Notes: generated by a model from the letters alone, not told the origin. Positions 17,238 through 26,167 are shown, counted from the stretch's first letter. The stretch: 64,000 nt of DNA from Thalassobacterium maritimum (GCF_031127805.1 NZ_JARXHW010000003.1:62001-126000), one strand, 5' to 3'. Translations and numbers: made by a program.

Positions 17238-18800
17238 TTATTTCAGTGCGCCATCCGTAAACAGCTGTTGATTCTGCTTGGCCAAATCCATTTCAACGGA
17301 TTTAGCTAAGGCAACTTCATCCACTGGCTTGAGTTCGAAATATAGAAATTCATTCGACTCCAGTGATAGGCTGATACGCGCGGATTCTTCGGCATCAATG
17401 ACCTCGAACGAATACTCAGGTTCGGCTAACTTCCGCAGTGCCTCTTCCTGGATGGGGCTAAGGTTCTGAGGACGTCCCATGGCCACCCAGGTTTCTTTGG
17501 CACTGCCAGCCCCCACCCTGACTTTGGCGACGGTGAGCAGGTGCTTGCCCGGCGCATCCACAGACGCATTCAGATCTACTGAAAACGCCTCGCGTGCGGC
17601 CTTGGTAATAAACAGGTGATTGTAAACAAAGCCATGCGTGGTCTTCAGTTCTTTCGTCGCCACCAGACCGCAACCATGCGGCAGTGCTTCGTCATACTTG
17701 AGCTCCAACTTTTTGCCGCGCAACTTTGCCATCAGTCGGAAAGCATTGGCAGTCGCTTTTGGAATGCCGACCTGCGTAACAATGCCATAACTACACGCAA
17801 AGGGGGCATTTGAAATCAAATGCTCTTCAAAAATGTCAGAGGCCGCCCAATAGGCCATCGAGTCGCAGGTCTGATCCAGTTCGATACAATTGTAAGCAAC
17901 CAGCGAACCACCATACAGATTATCCATCGCCTCATTGTCCATGAAGGTCACATCCGACTTGGTGGTCGCGGTTTGCGCATTCCATTCCGTCCAATGAATC
18001 TCCAGATCCGGCATCGCCGACTCGCGGACAATGGTCTCGACCCCCTTAAAGGTATCGATCATAAACTGCCCCTCGACATTCGGGCTCGCCTCCACCGATC
18101 CATGGTCGATGGGCTCATCGAGTTGGTAGACGTGAGTCGAAACAAAATCGATCGGCACATTCTTCTCAGCACAATGCTCAATCATCTCTTTGACCCAGCC
18201 CGCGTAGGCAGTGGCCGGCCCTCCGACGCGTAATGTGGAATCGATGCCTTTAATCGCAAACGCGGCGGAATCATAGAGCTTGAAATATTCCTCCAACGGA
18301 TTCTCCGTCCACCAGAAACACTTGAGATTAGGCTCATTCCACACTTCGAAATACCATTGCTGCACCTCTTCGAGTCCATAGCGTTCGATACAGTGCTCGG
18401 TGAATTTTTCAACCAGCATGCCCCACTCCTCGTAGAGGCGCGGAGGCGTCACGTTCATCTTGTAATGAAACATGGTGGTCTCCCCCGAAGCCATGTCTTT
18501 CGGCATAGGGTTCAGCTCAACAAAAGGACGCAGGCCCATCTCCAACAGTGCATCGTAAACTTTGTCTACATGATGCCACTGAAAACTCAGGCTGCCATCC
18601 TTCCTGCGCTTGACCACGCCCATGTCGTCATGAAACAGCGCATGGAAACGAATATAGCTATACCCAATCGTCTTTTGCAAATAGCGCAAATGATCCAAAA
18701 CATCTTCCCGAATCAAGTCATATGCACGACCGACGGTGATGGTTTTCTTCCAAGGCAAGTTCAGCTTTTCGGACTGAGTGTCAGTAATCGAAATATTCAT
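17238..18800 (-). CDS. Glycoside hydrolase family 39 (beta-xylosidase type), cytoplasmic
   Basis: 520 residues, no signal peptide. The TIM barrel shows the GH39 layout: IRFHALFHDDMG at about 50-61, WYFEVWNEPNLK with acid/base Glu156, THVYQLDEP, and IHWTEWNA with nucleophile Glu272, followed by a C-terminal beta-sandwich. Family members release xylose from xylo-oligosaccharides, and some act on other beta-glycosides such as alpha-L-iduronides. It is first in an operon with the GH31 gene (17 bases apart) and divergent from the GH3 gene. The shared 183-base region has a CACGTG operator candidate. The set points to intracellular xylo-oligosaccharide breakdown. Confidence 0.92.
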   Translation of the reverse strand: MNISITDTQSEKLNLPWKKTITVGRAYDLIREDVLDHLRYLQKTIGYSYIRFHALFHDDMGVVKRRKDGSLSFQWHHVDKVYDALLEMGLRPFVELNPMPKDMASGETTMFHYKMNVTPPRLYEEWGMLVEKFTEHCIERYGLEEVQQWYFEVWNEPNLKCFWWTENPLEEYFKLYDSAAFAIKGIDSTLRVGGPATAYAGWVKEMIEHCAEKNVPIDFVSTHVYQLDEPIDHGSVEASPNVEGQFMIDTFKGVETIVRESAMPDLEIHWTEWNAQTATTKSDVTFMDNEAMDNLYGGSLVAYNCIELDQTCDSMAYWAASDIFEEHLISNAPFACSYGIVTQVGIPKATANAFRLMAKLRGKKLELKYDEALPHGCGLVATKELKTTHGFVYNHLFITKAAREAFSVDLNASVDAPGKHLLTVAKVRVGAGSAKETWVAMGRPQNLSPIQEEALRKLAEPEYSFEVIDAEESARISLSLESNEFLYFELKPVDEVALAKSVEMDLAKQNQQLFTDGALK

Positions 18801-18906
18801 ATTATTTTAAAGTGATTCTCCCAATCACATAAATAAGCGATGTAATCAGAGGGACCTATCATAGATTGCTAAAATAGGCAGAGGTTTAGAATGATACTTG
18901 CCATAG

Positions 18907-18922
18907 AATGTGCACGTGTGTC
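18907..18922. promoter_or_regulatory. Operator candidate, CACGTG class (ATGTGCACGTGTGTCT)
   Basis: TGTGCACGTGTGTC shares TGTGCACGTG with the copies at 22258 and (on the reverse strand) 55918. It lies in the divergent region between GH39 and GH3, 34 bases upstream of a TATAAT box. Confidence 0.55.
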
Positions 18923-18928
18923 TTCTGC

Positions 18929-18967
18929 AAGTTTTTTACGCTTCTTTTGCGTATAATCTGGAACGCA
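18929..18967 (+). promoter_or_regulatory. Promoter candidate of the GH3 gene
   Basis: TATAAT at 18952-18957 is a perfect -10 box; the -35 position shows only a weak AAGTTT. The box is embedded in two overlapping inverted repeats, TACGC-N7-GCGTA (18937-18953) and TGCGT-N10-ACGCA (18948-18967), which could bind a further regulator. Confidence 0.45.
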
Positions 18968-18983
18968 TCCAAGCCATCTGACA

Positions 18984-21179
18984 ATGGTGATCAGTCATAT
19001 GAAAACAGCACATCCTTACCAAAACCCCCAAAATCCTGTCGAAACGCGTGTCGATGATTTAATGCAACGCATGACTTTAGAGGAGAAAGTGGGGCAACTG
19101 ATGCAAGTTAACGGTCAAAACCGTGAAGAAGCATTGGAAAAACTGGACTCGCAACACGCGGGCTCCTTCTTGCAAATCCGTTGGGATTGGTTGGCCGATT
19201 TCATTGAAGCAGCGAGTAAGACGCGGCTTGGTATCCCCTTGATCCTAGGCAACGACTGTATCCACGGCTTCTCCTTTTGGAAAGATGCGACTATTCTGCC
19301 CACTCAATTGGCAGCGGCTTGCTCATGGAATACTGATTTGATGGAACAAGGCGCCCGTATCACTGCAGAAGAAATGGTGCACTCTGGCTGCTCTTGGACC
19401 TTTTCGCCAGTCCTTTGTATCACACGCGACTTACGCTGGGGTCGTGTGGGAGAAACCTTTGGCGAAGATCCCTATTTGATCGGTGAATTTGCCGCCGCCA
19501 TGATTAGCGGCTACCAAGGCGAAGACCTCTCAGCTGAAAACGCAGTCCTGGCCTGCGCGAAACACTATGCGGGCTACTCGGAAACACTGGGGGGACGCGA
19601 TGCCTCCGAGGCGGAACTCTCGCGCCGCAAACTGAAGTCTTTCTTCCTCCCCCCTTTCCAACGCGCAGTGGAAGCAGGCGTCGGCACCTTCATGACGGGC
19701 TATCAGGCCATCGACGGGCAGCCTTCGACCGCCAATCGCTGGCTACTACGGGAAACCCTCAAAGATGAATGGGGCTTCGACGGCTTTTTAGTCACCGATT
19801 GGAATAATGTCGGCCACATGGTCGAAAATCAAAAAGTTTGTCGCGACTACACCGAGGCCGCAAAGGTCGCGATGGAAGCGGGCAACGACATGATCATGAC
19901 GACCCCCGACTTCTATCAAGGCTGCTTGGATGCGGTCAATTCAGGACAGTTGGACATCAAATGGGTGGACGATGCCGTGCGTCGCATCCTGCGCTATAAA
20001 TTTAAATTAGGATTATTCGAAAATCCACGCATGCCCGACCTCCCCAAGGTGGACGAGCGCAAGCAAGCGCCCGCGCATCGTGAGGTCGCTCTCAAGATGG
20101 CGCGTGAAAGTGCCGTGCTACTGGAAAACAACGGCGTGCTGCCCATCCAATCTGGACAAGTGAAAAAAATCGCAGTCCTTGGCCCGAATGCGGATGACCA
20201 CCTCGCTCAACTCGGGGACTGGTCCCTGGGTAGCGGACAAGCGATTAAAAATAGCGAGCACAATAAGGAGGCGGTCGTCACCCTACTCGACGGGATTCAA
20301 AACCACTTCGACGGCGAGGTGCTCTACGAGAAGGGCTGCGAGATTCTTTCGGATGCCACCGACGGCATCGAAGCTGCAGTCAACGCTGCCCAGCAAGCGG
20401 ATCTGGCCGTGGTGGTATTGGGCGACTGCAAGGGACTGATGGGCGAATGGCTTTCAACCGCCACACTGGAGCTACAGGGACCACAACTGCAACTGCTGCA
20501 AGCGGTGCGCGACACCGGCGTTAAAACCGTCGTGGTGCTCGTGCATAGCAAGCCGAGCATTTTGCCAGCTGTGGTGACCGAAGCTGATGCAGTGGTGGAA
20601 CTCTTCAACCCTGGCATCCGCGGCGGTGATGCTTTTGCCGAGATTCTAACCGGCCAAACCAATCCTTCCGGTAAATTGACCGTCTCTGTTCCCCGTCATA
20701 TCGGGCAATGCCCCGTCTTTTACAACCAAGTGCGCGGCCAGCACGGAGACCGCTACGCTGACCTCACGCAAGCGCCCTTGTATCCCTTCGGCTACGGCAA
20801 ATCCTACAACACTTACCGCTACGAAAATGCCCGGCTCAAACAGGCACAACTAGGACTGCAAGACCACGTCGAGGTTTCGGTCGATGTGACCAACGAAGGA
20901 GACTATGACGGCTACGAAATCGTGCAGGCCTATATCTCGGACCTCTACACTTCAGCCACCTGGCCGCTGAAAGAACTCAAGGGCTATGCCCGCGTAAAGC
21001 TTGCGCCCGGTGCCACAGAGACCGTCCACATTCGCATTCCCGTGAGTGCATGCAGTATCGTGACGGTCGATGGAGAGCGCATCGTTGAGCCTGGAGAATT
21101 CCAGTGCCTCGTCGGCGCCTCCTCACGCGATGAGGATCTAGTCGCGTTGGATTTCATAGTGCTCCCCACTCCGAGCTAG
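18984..21179 (+). CDS. Glycoside hydrolase family 3 (beta-glucosidase/beta-xylosidase type), cytoplasmic
   Basis: 731 residues, no signal peptide. The GH3 N-terminal barrel (YQNPQNPVETRVDDLMQRM, GRVGETFGEDPYLIGE, ACAKHYAGY, GFDGFLVTDW with nucleophile Asp272) is followed by the GH3 C-terminal domain (ESAVLLENNGVLPI, KKIAVLGPNADD) and a fibronectin III-like domain (GDYDGYEIVQAYISDL). The start may be ATG 18984 or ATG 18999; the latter has a GGTGAT sequence 10 bases upstream. It probably releases terminal glucose or xylose from short beta-linked oligosaccharides. It is divergent from the GH39-GH31 operon and is followed after 8 bases by the truncated glycosidase frame at 21188, so both are likely co-transcribed. 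Confidence 0.93.
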   Translation: MVISHMKTAHPYQNPQNPVETRVDDLMQRMTLEEKVGQLMQVNGQNREEALEKLDSQHAGSFLQIRWDWLADFIEAASKTRLGIPLILGNDCIHGFSFWKDATILPTQLAAACSWNTDLMEQGARITAEEMVHSGCSWTFSPVLCITRDLRWGRVGETFGEDPYLIGEFAAAMISGYQGEDLSAENAVLACAKHYAGYSETLGGRDASEAELSRRKLKSFFLPPFQRAVEAGVGTFMTGYQAIDGQPSTANRWLLRETLKDEWGFDGFLVTDWNNVGHMVENQKVCRDYTEAAKVAMEAGNDMIMTTPDFYQGCLDAVNSGQLDIKWVDDAVRRILRYKFKLGLFENPRMPDLPKVDERKQAPAHREVALKMARESAVLLENNGVLPIQSGQVKKIAVLGPNADDHLAQLGDWSLGSGQAIKNSEHNKEAVVTLLDGIQNHFDGEVLYEKGCEILSDATDGIEAAVNAAQQADLAVVVLGDCKGLMGEWLSTATLELQGPQLQLLQAVRDTGVKTVVVLVHSKPSILPAVVTEADAVVELFNPGIRGGDAFAEILTGQTNPSGKLTVSVPRHIGQCPVFYNQVRGQHGDRYADLTQAPLYPFGYGKSYNTYRYENARLKQAQLGLQDHVEVSVDVTNEGDYDGYEIVQAYISDLYTSATWPLKELKGYARVKLAPGATETVHIRIPVSACSIVTVDGERIVEPGEFQCLVGASSRDEDLVALDFIVLPTPS

Positions 21180-21187
21180 AACGCATC

Positions 21188-22075
21188 GTGCTCTACAAAC
21201 AAGGCGGACTCCATCTAAGCGGCGACAGTATCAGCGATGCGCTCGGCACGCTAATACTGAATGACTTGCCCGACCCGCAGCCTCAATGCTCAATACAGCT
21301 ATTCGAGACGACTCCCCTGATGGAGCGCCTCTGGCGGATCGCGCTCTCGGACATCGAGAGCAACATTGTTGAGGCTGAGGATGGAGCCTATTTCGGGGCT
21401 GGTTCCGAATTTGGCGTCCGAGTCTATACACGGGATATCGCCTACTCAGGCATCCTGGGCCTCAATCGTCTCTATCCCAAGATCATGCTCGATAGCATTC
21501 GCCAAACGCGAAAGCTCAGGTCAGCGCTTCAGTTCCGCGTATCACAAGGGCACGCGCTGAAATCCATCGACGCCCCCTGGATGGAAGAAGCTCAAAGCGA
21601 AAGTGAATTTCTGAAAACTTGGAAGACGAACTCTTACACCCGCAGAACCGACGATGTGGTATGGCTATGGTGCTGCGCATACTTACTCACGCAGCATAAT
21701 ATCAAGCAATGGCAGTGGCTCTACGAAACTGGAAAACACTTTTTCCAAAATTTCTATCAGCCATTTTACGATCCACGCGACGGGCTCTATCACGGACAAG
21801 CGTCATTTATAGACATACATTTTGCCGGCAAAAAAACAACCGGCTACCCCCAGGAATGGAGCATCGATGACTGCGTAATGGTGAAGAGCCTCTCGACGAA
21901 TTGTCTGTATCTGCAAGGGTTAAAGGTCATGGAACTCGCGGCCACACGTACGGGGCAGACAGCAGAAGTCAGCGACTACAGGACACGAGAAGTCAAGGGT
22001 TCGTCGAGTCAACTCTGGAGCGCCGCCTCCTTTGTGAATACCTGCCTGAGAGCAGGCTTGGTCAACCTGGATTAA
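21188..22075 (+). pseudogene. Six-hairpin glycosidase-like gene, 3'-truncated by a repeat
   Basis: A GTG-started frame of 295 codons directly after the GH3 gene. Residues about 50-265 look like the catalytic region of a six-hairpin (alpha/alpha)6 glycosidase: YFGAGSEFGVRVYTRDI, RLYPKIMLDS, TNSYTRRTDDVVWLW, YDPRDGLYHGQASFIDIHF, YPQEWSIDDC, STNCLYLQGLKVMELA. Related proteins, as I recall the family, continue for a further hundred or more residues with more helical hairpins. Here the homology stops at about residue 265, exactly where a dispersed repeat shared with 45942-46140 begins, and the last 33 or so residues are encoded by that repeat. I infer a truncated gene; a shortened but active product cannot be excluded. 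There is no signal peptide. Confidence 0.6.
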
Positions 22076-22170
22076 GCCATGAAATTCCGGCCTTAGTTGA
22101 GTACGCCCGGCTCGCAAGGGCGCGCTTCACTGGTCTGCCCAGAGGCTTCTTGATCGCTCAGAATTACACG
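21966..22170. repeat. Dispersed repeat, copy A (matches 45942-46140)
   Basis: Copy A and copy B share GTCAGCGACTAC, GGACACGAGAAGT, GTCGAGTCAACTCT, then more diverged AATACCTG..AG..CAGGCTT.GTCAA.CTGGATTA and finally GGCTCGCAAG, CGCGCTTCAC and GCCTGCC..AGGCTTC. They are collinear over about 200 bases with scattered substitutions and small gaps. Copy A lies over the end of the truncated glycosidase and runs into intergenic DNA. There is no transposase frame; it may be a non-autonomous or intergenic repeat family. Confidence 0.65.
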
Positions 22171-22392
22171 GCCTAATCTACTAAATTGTCTTCCAAATAT
22201 TTCCACCCGATCGCTAGAGCCAAAATATCCCTCGACAGAAGAGCACACGAGCACCAATGTGCACGTGAATCAATCTTCGTACGTAAACGTAATTCAATAC
22301 GACCTCGACACACTTAACGGCGTATTCACCCGAAAAATACATGGCCCAATCAGGCTGCCTCTTAAATTTAATTGATAACAACCGATAGAACT
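22076..22392. other. Intergenic region before the first ExbBD operon
   Basis: About 315 bases holding the rest of repeat copy A (to about 22170), a CACGTG operator candidate (22258-22272) and the promoter region of the ExbB gene at 22393. No gene was seen. Confidence 0.6.
22258..22272. promoter_or_regulatory. Operator candidate, CACGTG class (TGTGCACGTGAATCA)
   Basis: Matches TGTTCACGTGCATCA (1648 and 9609) at 13 of 15 positions. It lies 120 bases upstream of the first ExbB gene. A CGTACGTAAACG sequence follows close behind (about 22279). Confidence 0.58.
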
Positions 22393-23142
22393 ATGAAACG
22401 ATTATTCACCGCCCTGTCATCGCTCATGCCCAGTGCTTTTTTGATGGCCCAAAGTTCGAGCCCGACGGTAGAAATACAATCCAATGCGACCGGCTCAATT
22501 GATTGGGTCGCAGAAGTCCTAAAAGGCGGACTCACTTCAGTCATCTTACTGTTCGTTGGCTTTGTTGGAATTGTATTTATCATCGAACGACTAATCGTTG
22601 TGCGACGTAATAATTTTATTCCAAAGCGTTTAGAGTCTACTTTGAGAAACTGCACGCTGAAATCTGATTACAATGGCATTCAGAAGGCCTGTGAAAAAGA
22701 CCAAAGCGTGCTCGCGAGCATGGGAGCCTATATCGCAACGCACACTCACATTCCTTTTGAAATCCTTTCGTTTGGAGTCACTGACATGATTTCAAGAGCA
22801 GTCAGTCGTCAACATTTACGCACTTATCCACTGGCGGTGGTCGCGACGATTTCTCCACTACTCGGGCTATTGGGCACGATCATAGGAATGATTGAAGCCT
22901 TTCAAAAAGTGGCTTTAATGGGCGACACGGGCGACGCCTCGGTGCTTGCAGATTCAATCGGAAAAGCTCTGATCACGACAGCACTCGGTTTGATTATCGC
23001 GATTCCATCGCTCGCGAGTTATCACTATTTCAAATCTAAAGTAAATAGCTTCGGCATACGACTCGAAGAGACCGTCGACACTCTGATGTCGCCATGGCTC
23101 CACCCGGAAGCAACTAAATCGGCGCAAGACACAACAGAATAG
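22393..23142 (+). CDS. MotA/TolQ/ExbB proton channel protein (locus 1)
   Basis: 249 residues from ATG 22393. An apparent N-terminal signal-like segment (LFTALSSLMPSAFLMAQ) is followed by a TM helix (TSVILLFVGFVGIVFIIERL), a cytoplasmic loop, then two TM helices around VATISPLLGLLGTIIGMIEAF and IGKALITTALGLIIAIPS, the conserved proton-channel part of the family. It forms the inner-membrane motor with the two ExbD proteins that follow. The gene opens a four-gene operon: 27 bases to the first ExbD, then TAATG overlaps. A CACGTG operator candidate lies upstream, linking it to the xylan-type genes. It resembles ExbB at 61647 in general layout. Confidence 0.93.
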   Translation: MKRLFTALSSLMPSAFLMAQSSSPTVEIQSNATGSIDWVAEVLKGGLTSVILLFVGFVGIVFIIERLIVVRRNNFIPKRLESTLRNCTLKSDYNGIQKACEKDQSVLASMGAYIATHTHIPFEILSFGVTDMISRAVSRQHLRTYPLAVVATISPLLGLLGTIIGMIEAFQKVALMGDTGDASVLADSIGKALITTALGLIIAIPSLASYHYFKSKVNSFGIRLEETVDTLMSPWLHPEATKSAQDTTE

Positions 23143-23169
23143 CTGTAACTAACAAGAAGCAGGATAGAT

Positions 23170-23709
23170 ATGCCAATTTCGCCACCAAAGCCTATCACGG
23201 CCAGCCACAAAGTGTCGCGCGTGGCAACCCTGCGCCGTCTACGGAGTCGGCGCAGAAAAGAGGAAACGATCGAAGTCGATCTGTCGCCTTTGATTGATTG
23301 CGTGTTCTTGCTGCTCATCTTCTTCCTAGTCACGACGATGCTGAAAAAACTGGAAAAACAGATACCAGTCGTGCTGCCCGATTATACTTCTGCACTGGCG
23401 TCTATCGCCGAATCGGATGTTATCATTTATGCGATCGATGATGAGGGAGCAATACTACGCGAAGACGGAGCCACGCGTAAGCTAGAAGGCCTCAGCTACA
23501 CTCCGGTAAGCTCCTTTGTCGAAGATTTAAAAGTAGTCGCAGAAACACATGGCACCGACATTGCCATTCGCCTAGATACCGACCGCGAAGTTCCGGTGCA
23601 GCGAGTGATTGATGCTTTAGATACTCTGGCCCTGCAGGGCTTTGAAAAAGTCGGTGTGCGTTTACGCTATCGTGGGTCGGAGGACTTTGAAATGGAAGGA
23701 TATCGTTAA
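23170..23709 (+). CDS. ExbD/TolR family protein (locus 1, first copy)
   Basis: 179 residues. A basic N-terminal tail (VATLRRLRSRRRKEE) precedes the single TM helix with the family motif DLSPLIDCVF, where Asp43 is the conserved protonatable residue; a periplasmic domain follows (DTDREVPVQRVIDALDTLAL). It pairs with ExbB to couple the proton gradient to movement of a partner protein. Its stop overlaps the start of the next ExbD by one base (TAATG), implying translational coupling. The two ExbD copies differ clearly outside the TM helix, so they probably form a mixed dimer. Confidence 0.93.
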   Translation: MPISPPKPITASHKVSRVATLRRLRSRRRKEETIEVDLSPLIDCVFLLLIFFLVTTMLKKLEKQIPVVLPDYTSALASIAESDVIIYAIDDEGAILREDGATRKLEGLSYTPVSSFVEDLKVVAETHGTDIAIRLDTDREVPVQRVIDALDTLALQGFEKVGVRLRYRGSEDFEMEGYR

Positions 23710-24131
23710 TGAGCCGTAGCCCTTACGAAGACGACGAAGATGTTGCATTGAGTATGTCGCCGTTGATCGACTGCGTCTTTTTGTTGTTAATTTTCTTTCT
23801 AGTCACGACGATGCTGAAGAAAGACAACAAAGAGGTCGAAAGCCTGAACTTACCAGTCTCCCGTTCGTCTTTAGAAGTGCCTCCTGATGACACCGTGATC
23901 GCGATCGCAATTGATGTAGATGGTGTCGTTTATTATGAAGGCGAAGTCACTACAATCGGGACCTTGCTGGAAGAACTTCGCGAAATTGAACAAAATGATC
24001 CGGATCGTCGCATACGATTGGATACAGATGAAAACACTGCGTTCTCTCGTCTAGTCGAAGTGCTCGATGCACTTAGCTTTCGTAATCTGCGCAATGTCGG
24101 TGTGCGCACTTACCATGAAAAATACGATTAA
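23709..24131 (+). CDS. ExbD/TolR family protein (locus 1, second copy)
   Basis: 140 residues. The short N-terminal tail is acidic (YEDDEDVAL), in contrast to the basic tail of the first copy. The TM helix contains MSPLIDCVF with the conserved Asp21, nearly identical to the first copy over about 22 residues. The periplasmic domain follows (RLDTDENTAFSRLVEVLDAL). Start and stop overlap both neighbours by one base (TAATG on each side). The opposite charges of the two N-terminal tails suggest they are not interchangeable. Confidence 0.93.
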   Translation: MSRSPYEDDEDVALSMSPLIDCVFLLLIFFLVTTMLKKDNKEVESLNLPVSRSSLEVPPDDTVIAIAIDVDGVVYYEGEVTTIGTLLEELREIEQNDPDRRIRLDTDENTAFSRLVEVLDALSFRNLRNVGVRTYHEKYD

Positions 24132-26167
24132 TGATATCTTCCATTCAAAAGTCTCCCCTACTCGCCGCAGCGCTGATTGCATTAGTTCTCTGTGCTGCCG
24201 TATCACTCGCCCTCTATTTCAATGAGGATTGGAGGCAGACAAGCTTTGCATTGATCAAAGAAGTGGTGAACGAGGATGGCGAAGTCGTCAGACAGGTTGA
24301 AGTCGAGCGCCCTGAACCGAACCTTGAACAAGTCAGAGAAATCGCCAACAATCAGGAACTCAAAAAGCGTGAGAAGCTGAAAGAGAACGCCAAGAAATTG
24401 CGTCAGACAATCACCGAGTTGCAAGAGGTCGTGGAAACTCGTCAAGCCTCGCTTGCAGCACCTGATGCATGGGACGACTTGGCGATACGTGCAGGGGACC
24501 TGCTAGGGAAAGCCGAAAGTTTGCGCTTCTGGACCACCAAGCATCACTTCCTGAGAGCACAGCCCGGCGTCACACAACAACTGACAGAGTTACGCAATCT
24601 AACGAAAAAGAATCTAGATCAAATGCGGATGTTAGCGCTGCAGGAGGAAGTCGACAAAACAGAGGCATGGGAGGTACTGGATACAACACATGAGATGGTG
24701 GATGCGCTGCCCCACACACAAGCTCTCATACGCACGGCCTATCAAACGGCAAGCGCACTCCCCGCGGATCAAGATCGAGCAAAAACCGTAGAATATATGA
24801 CCGATCGAGTAGAGCGCGTTAAGGTGATCATCGCGGAGGCCGAATCGTATTTAAAAGATTTTGAGAAATTGCTAATGACAGCGGAGCCTGTCGTTGAACA
24901 GTCGGCGGAGCTATTACCTGAGGCGAATCAAGCGGCCAACACTTCCCTCCCGAATGAAGCACCTGCAGCCACAACGGACACGACAGAGACGACAGAGACG
25001 ACGATCCCAAGCGAAGCGGCCTTCGAGGCGATGAATAGCGCTGAACTATACGCAAGCATTCAGGAGATGACGGAGCATTTGGACGAGGCCTTCGGCGAGA
25101 ATAAGGCACTCGAGTTAGCGGAATTTAAACGAATTTCCCTCGAAGAAGCGAAGCAGCAGGTCTACGCACCCACTACGGATAAGGGACCCGACTTGGTCGA
25201 ACAATTAGACAAAAATAAGCCGGACACGCGCGAAGAATTTAAGTCCTTTAACGAAGCACTCGATCAAGCAGTCCGATCGAGTGAACGCATCACACGCCAA
25301 GCGGAAAATCGGTTAGACTCCATCAGCGGAACTCAAGTCAATGAAGACGAGCCGACACACACAGCAGAGCAATTGAAGGCGGCCCTGAAGCAAGACGTCT
25401 CGTTGAAAGCGCAGATGGCCATTGCAGGCTCTAATATGGGCCGTAGCAATGGGAACATGCAGGATCTGCGTAGCCTGATGGACCAAAGTTATTTGAATTC
25501 AAACAAAGGAGGCACCGTAAGTGGCACGGGCAATGACAGACTCGACCATGAGTATGACAGTGATTCCTTCCAGCAGACAGAAAGTAATACAGAGAGCTCA
25601 AAGGGCTTTAAATTTAATTGGAACACGGCCATCGCTCAGGCACTACCAGGACGTAGTTTCGACATGGATTCAAGCCGCAAGGGGTGGATCTTCATCGACA
25701 CTTGGTATATGATCGGCCCGTGGGCTCTACCTACCGGCAGAGAATTCGAAGTACCCTTCCCCCCGGAAACGATGGTGGATTTAGATGCCACCTATGAAGG
25801 CCGCATACATCCTTCGACAAAAAAACCAATGCGACTCAAATGGAACTTCGTTCAATCGGGCAGTCTACGCATTCGGCCCCCCGATGACCTGAGTTCGTCG
25901 GTCTTTTTCGCTTATACAGAAGTCTTTTGTGCCAACACTACCGATGTGGTGGTGGCGATTGCAAGTGATGACCGTGCAAAGCTTTGGATCAATGATTTGG
26001 TCGTGTTTGAGGACGTCGGTCTCTCTCCCTGGAGGCTGGATGAGGGCTTTCGCCGTGTGCTATTAAAGCCTGGTTATAACAAGCTTTTGCTACGTTTAGA
26101 GAATGGTCCCGGAGCGTCGCTCTTCTCCGTGCTCATGTGCCCCGCAGGTTCCCTCTCGTCTCAGTAA
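24131..26167 (+). CDS. Membrane-anchored coiled-coil protein with C-terminal sugar-binding-like domain (ExbBD partner)
   Basis: 678 residues. One N-terminal TM helix (LLAAALIALVLCAAVSLALYF, about 9-29) and a short cytoplasmic tail put it in the TonB or TolA topology. Then come charged, heptad-rich coiled-coil stretches (about 50-130 and 160-250), a Thr/Glu-rich linker (270-295), and further helical regions to about 490. The C-terminal 150 residues (IFIDTWYMIGPW, FPPETMVDLDATYEG, ASDDRAKLWINDLVVF, GYNKLLLRLENGPG) form a beta-sandwich reminiscent of the PA14/galactose-binding-like domains with a GSDDxxxxWxNG motif. No TonB C-terminal domain is present. As last gene of the ExbB-ExbD-ExbD operon it probably takes the place of TonB or TolA. 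Function inferred from context only. Confidence 0.8.
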   Translation: MISSIQKSPLLAAALIALVLCAAVSLALYFNEDWRQTSFALIKEVVNEDGEVVRQVEVERPEPNLEQVREIANNQELKKREKLKENAKKLRQTITELQEVVETRQASLAAPDAWDDLAIRAGDLLGKAESLRFWTTKHHFLRAQPGVTQQLTELRNLTKKNLDQMRMLALQEEVDKTEAWEVLDTTHEMVDALPHTQALIRTAYQTASALPADQDRAKTVEYMTDRVERVKVIIAEAESYLKDFEKLLMTAEPVVEQSAELLPEANQAANTSLPNEAPAATTDTTETTETTIPSEAAFEAMNSAELYASIQEMTEHLDEAFGENKALELAEFKRISLEEAKQQVYAPTTDKGPDLVEQLDKNKPDTREEFKSFNEALDQAVRSSERITRQAENRLDSISGTQVNEDEPTHTAEQLKAALKQDVSLKAQMAIAGSNMGRSNGNMQDLRSLMDQSYLNSNKGGTVSGTGNDRLDHEYDSDSFQQTESNTESSKGFKFNWNTAIAQALPGRSFDMDSSRKGWIFIDTWYMIGPWALPTGREFEVPFPPETMVDLDATYEGRIHPSTKKPMRLKWNFVQSGSLRIRPPDDLSSSVFFAYTEVFCANTTDVVVAIASDDRAKLWINDLVVFEDVGLSPWRLDEGFRRVLLKPGYNKLLLRLENGPGASLFSVLMCPAGSLSSQ

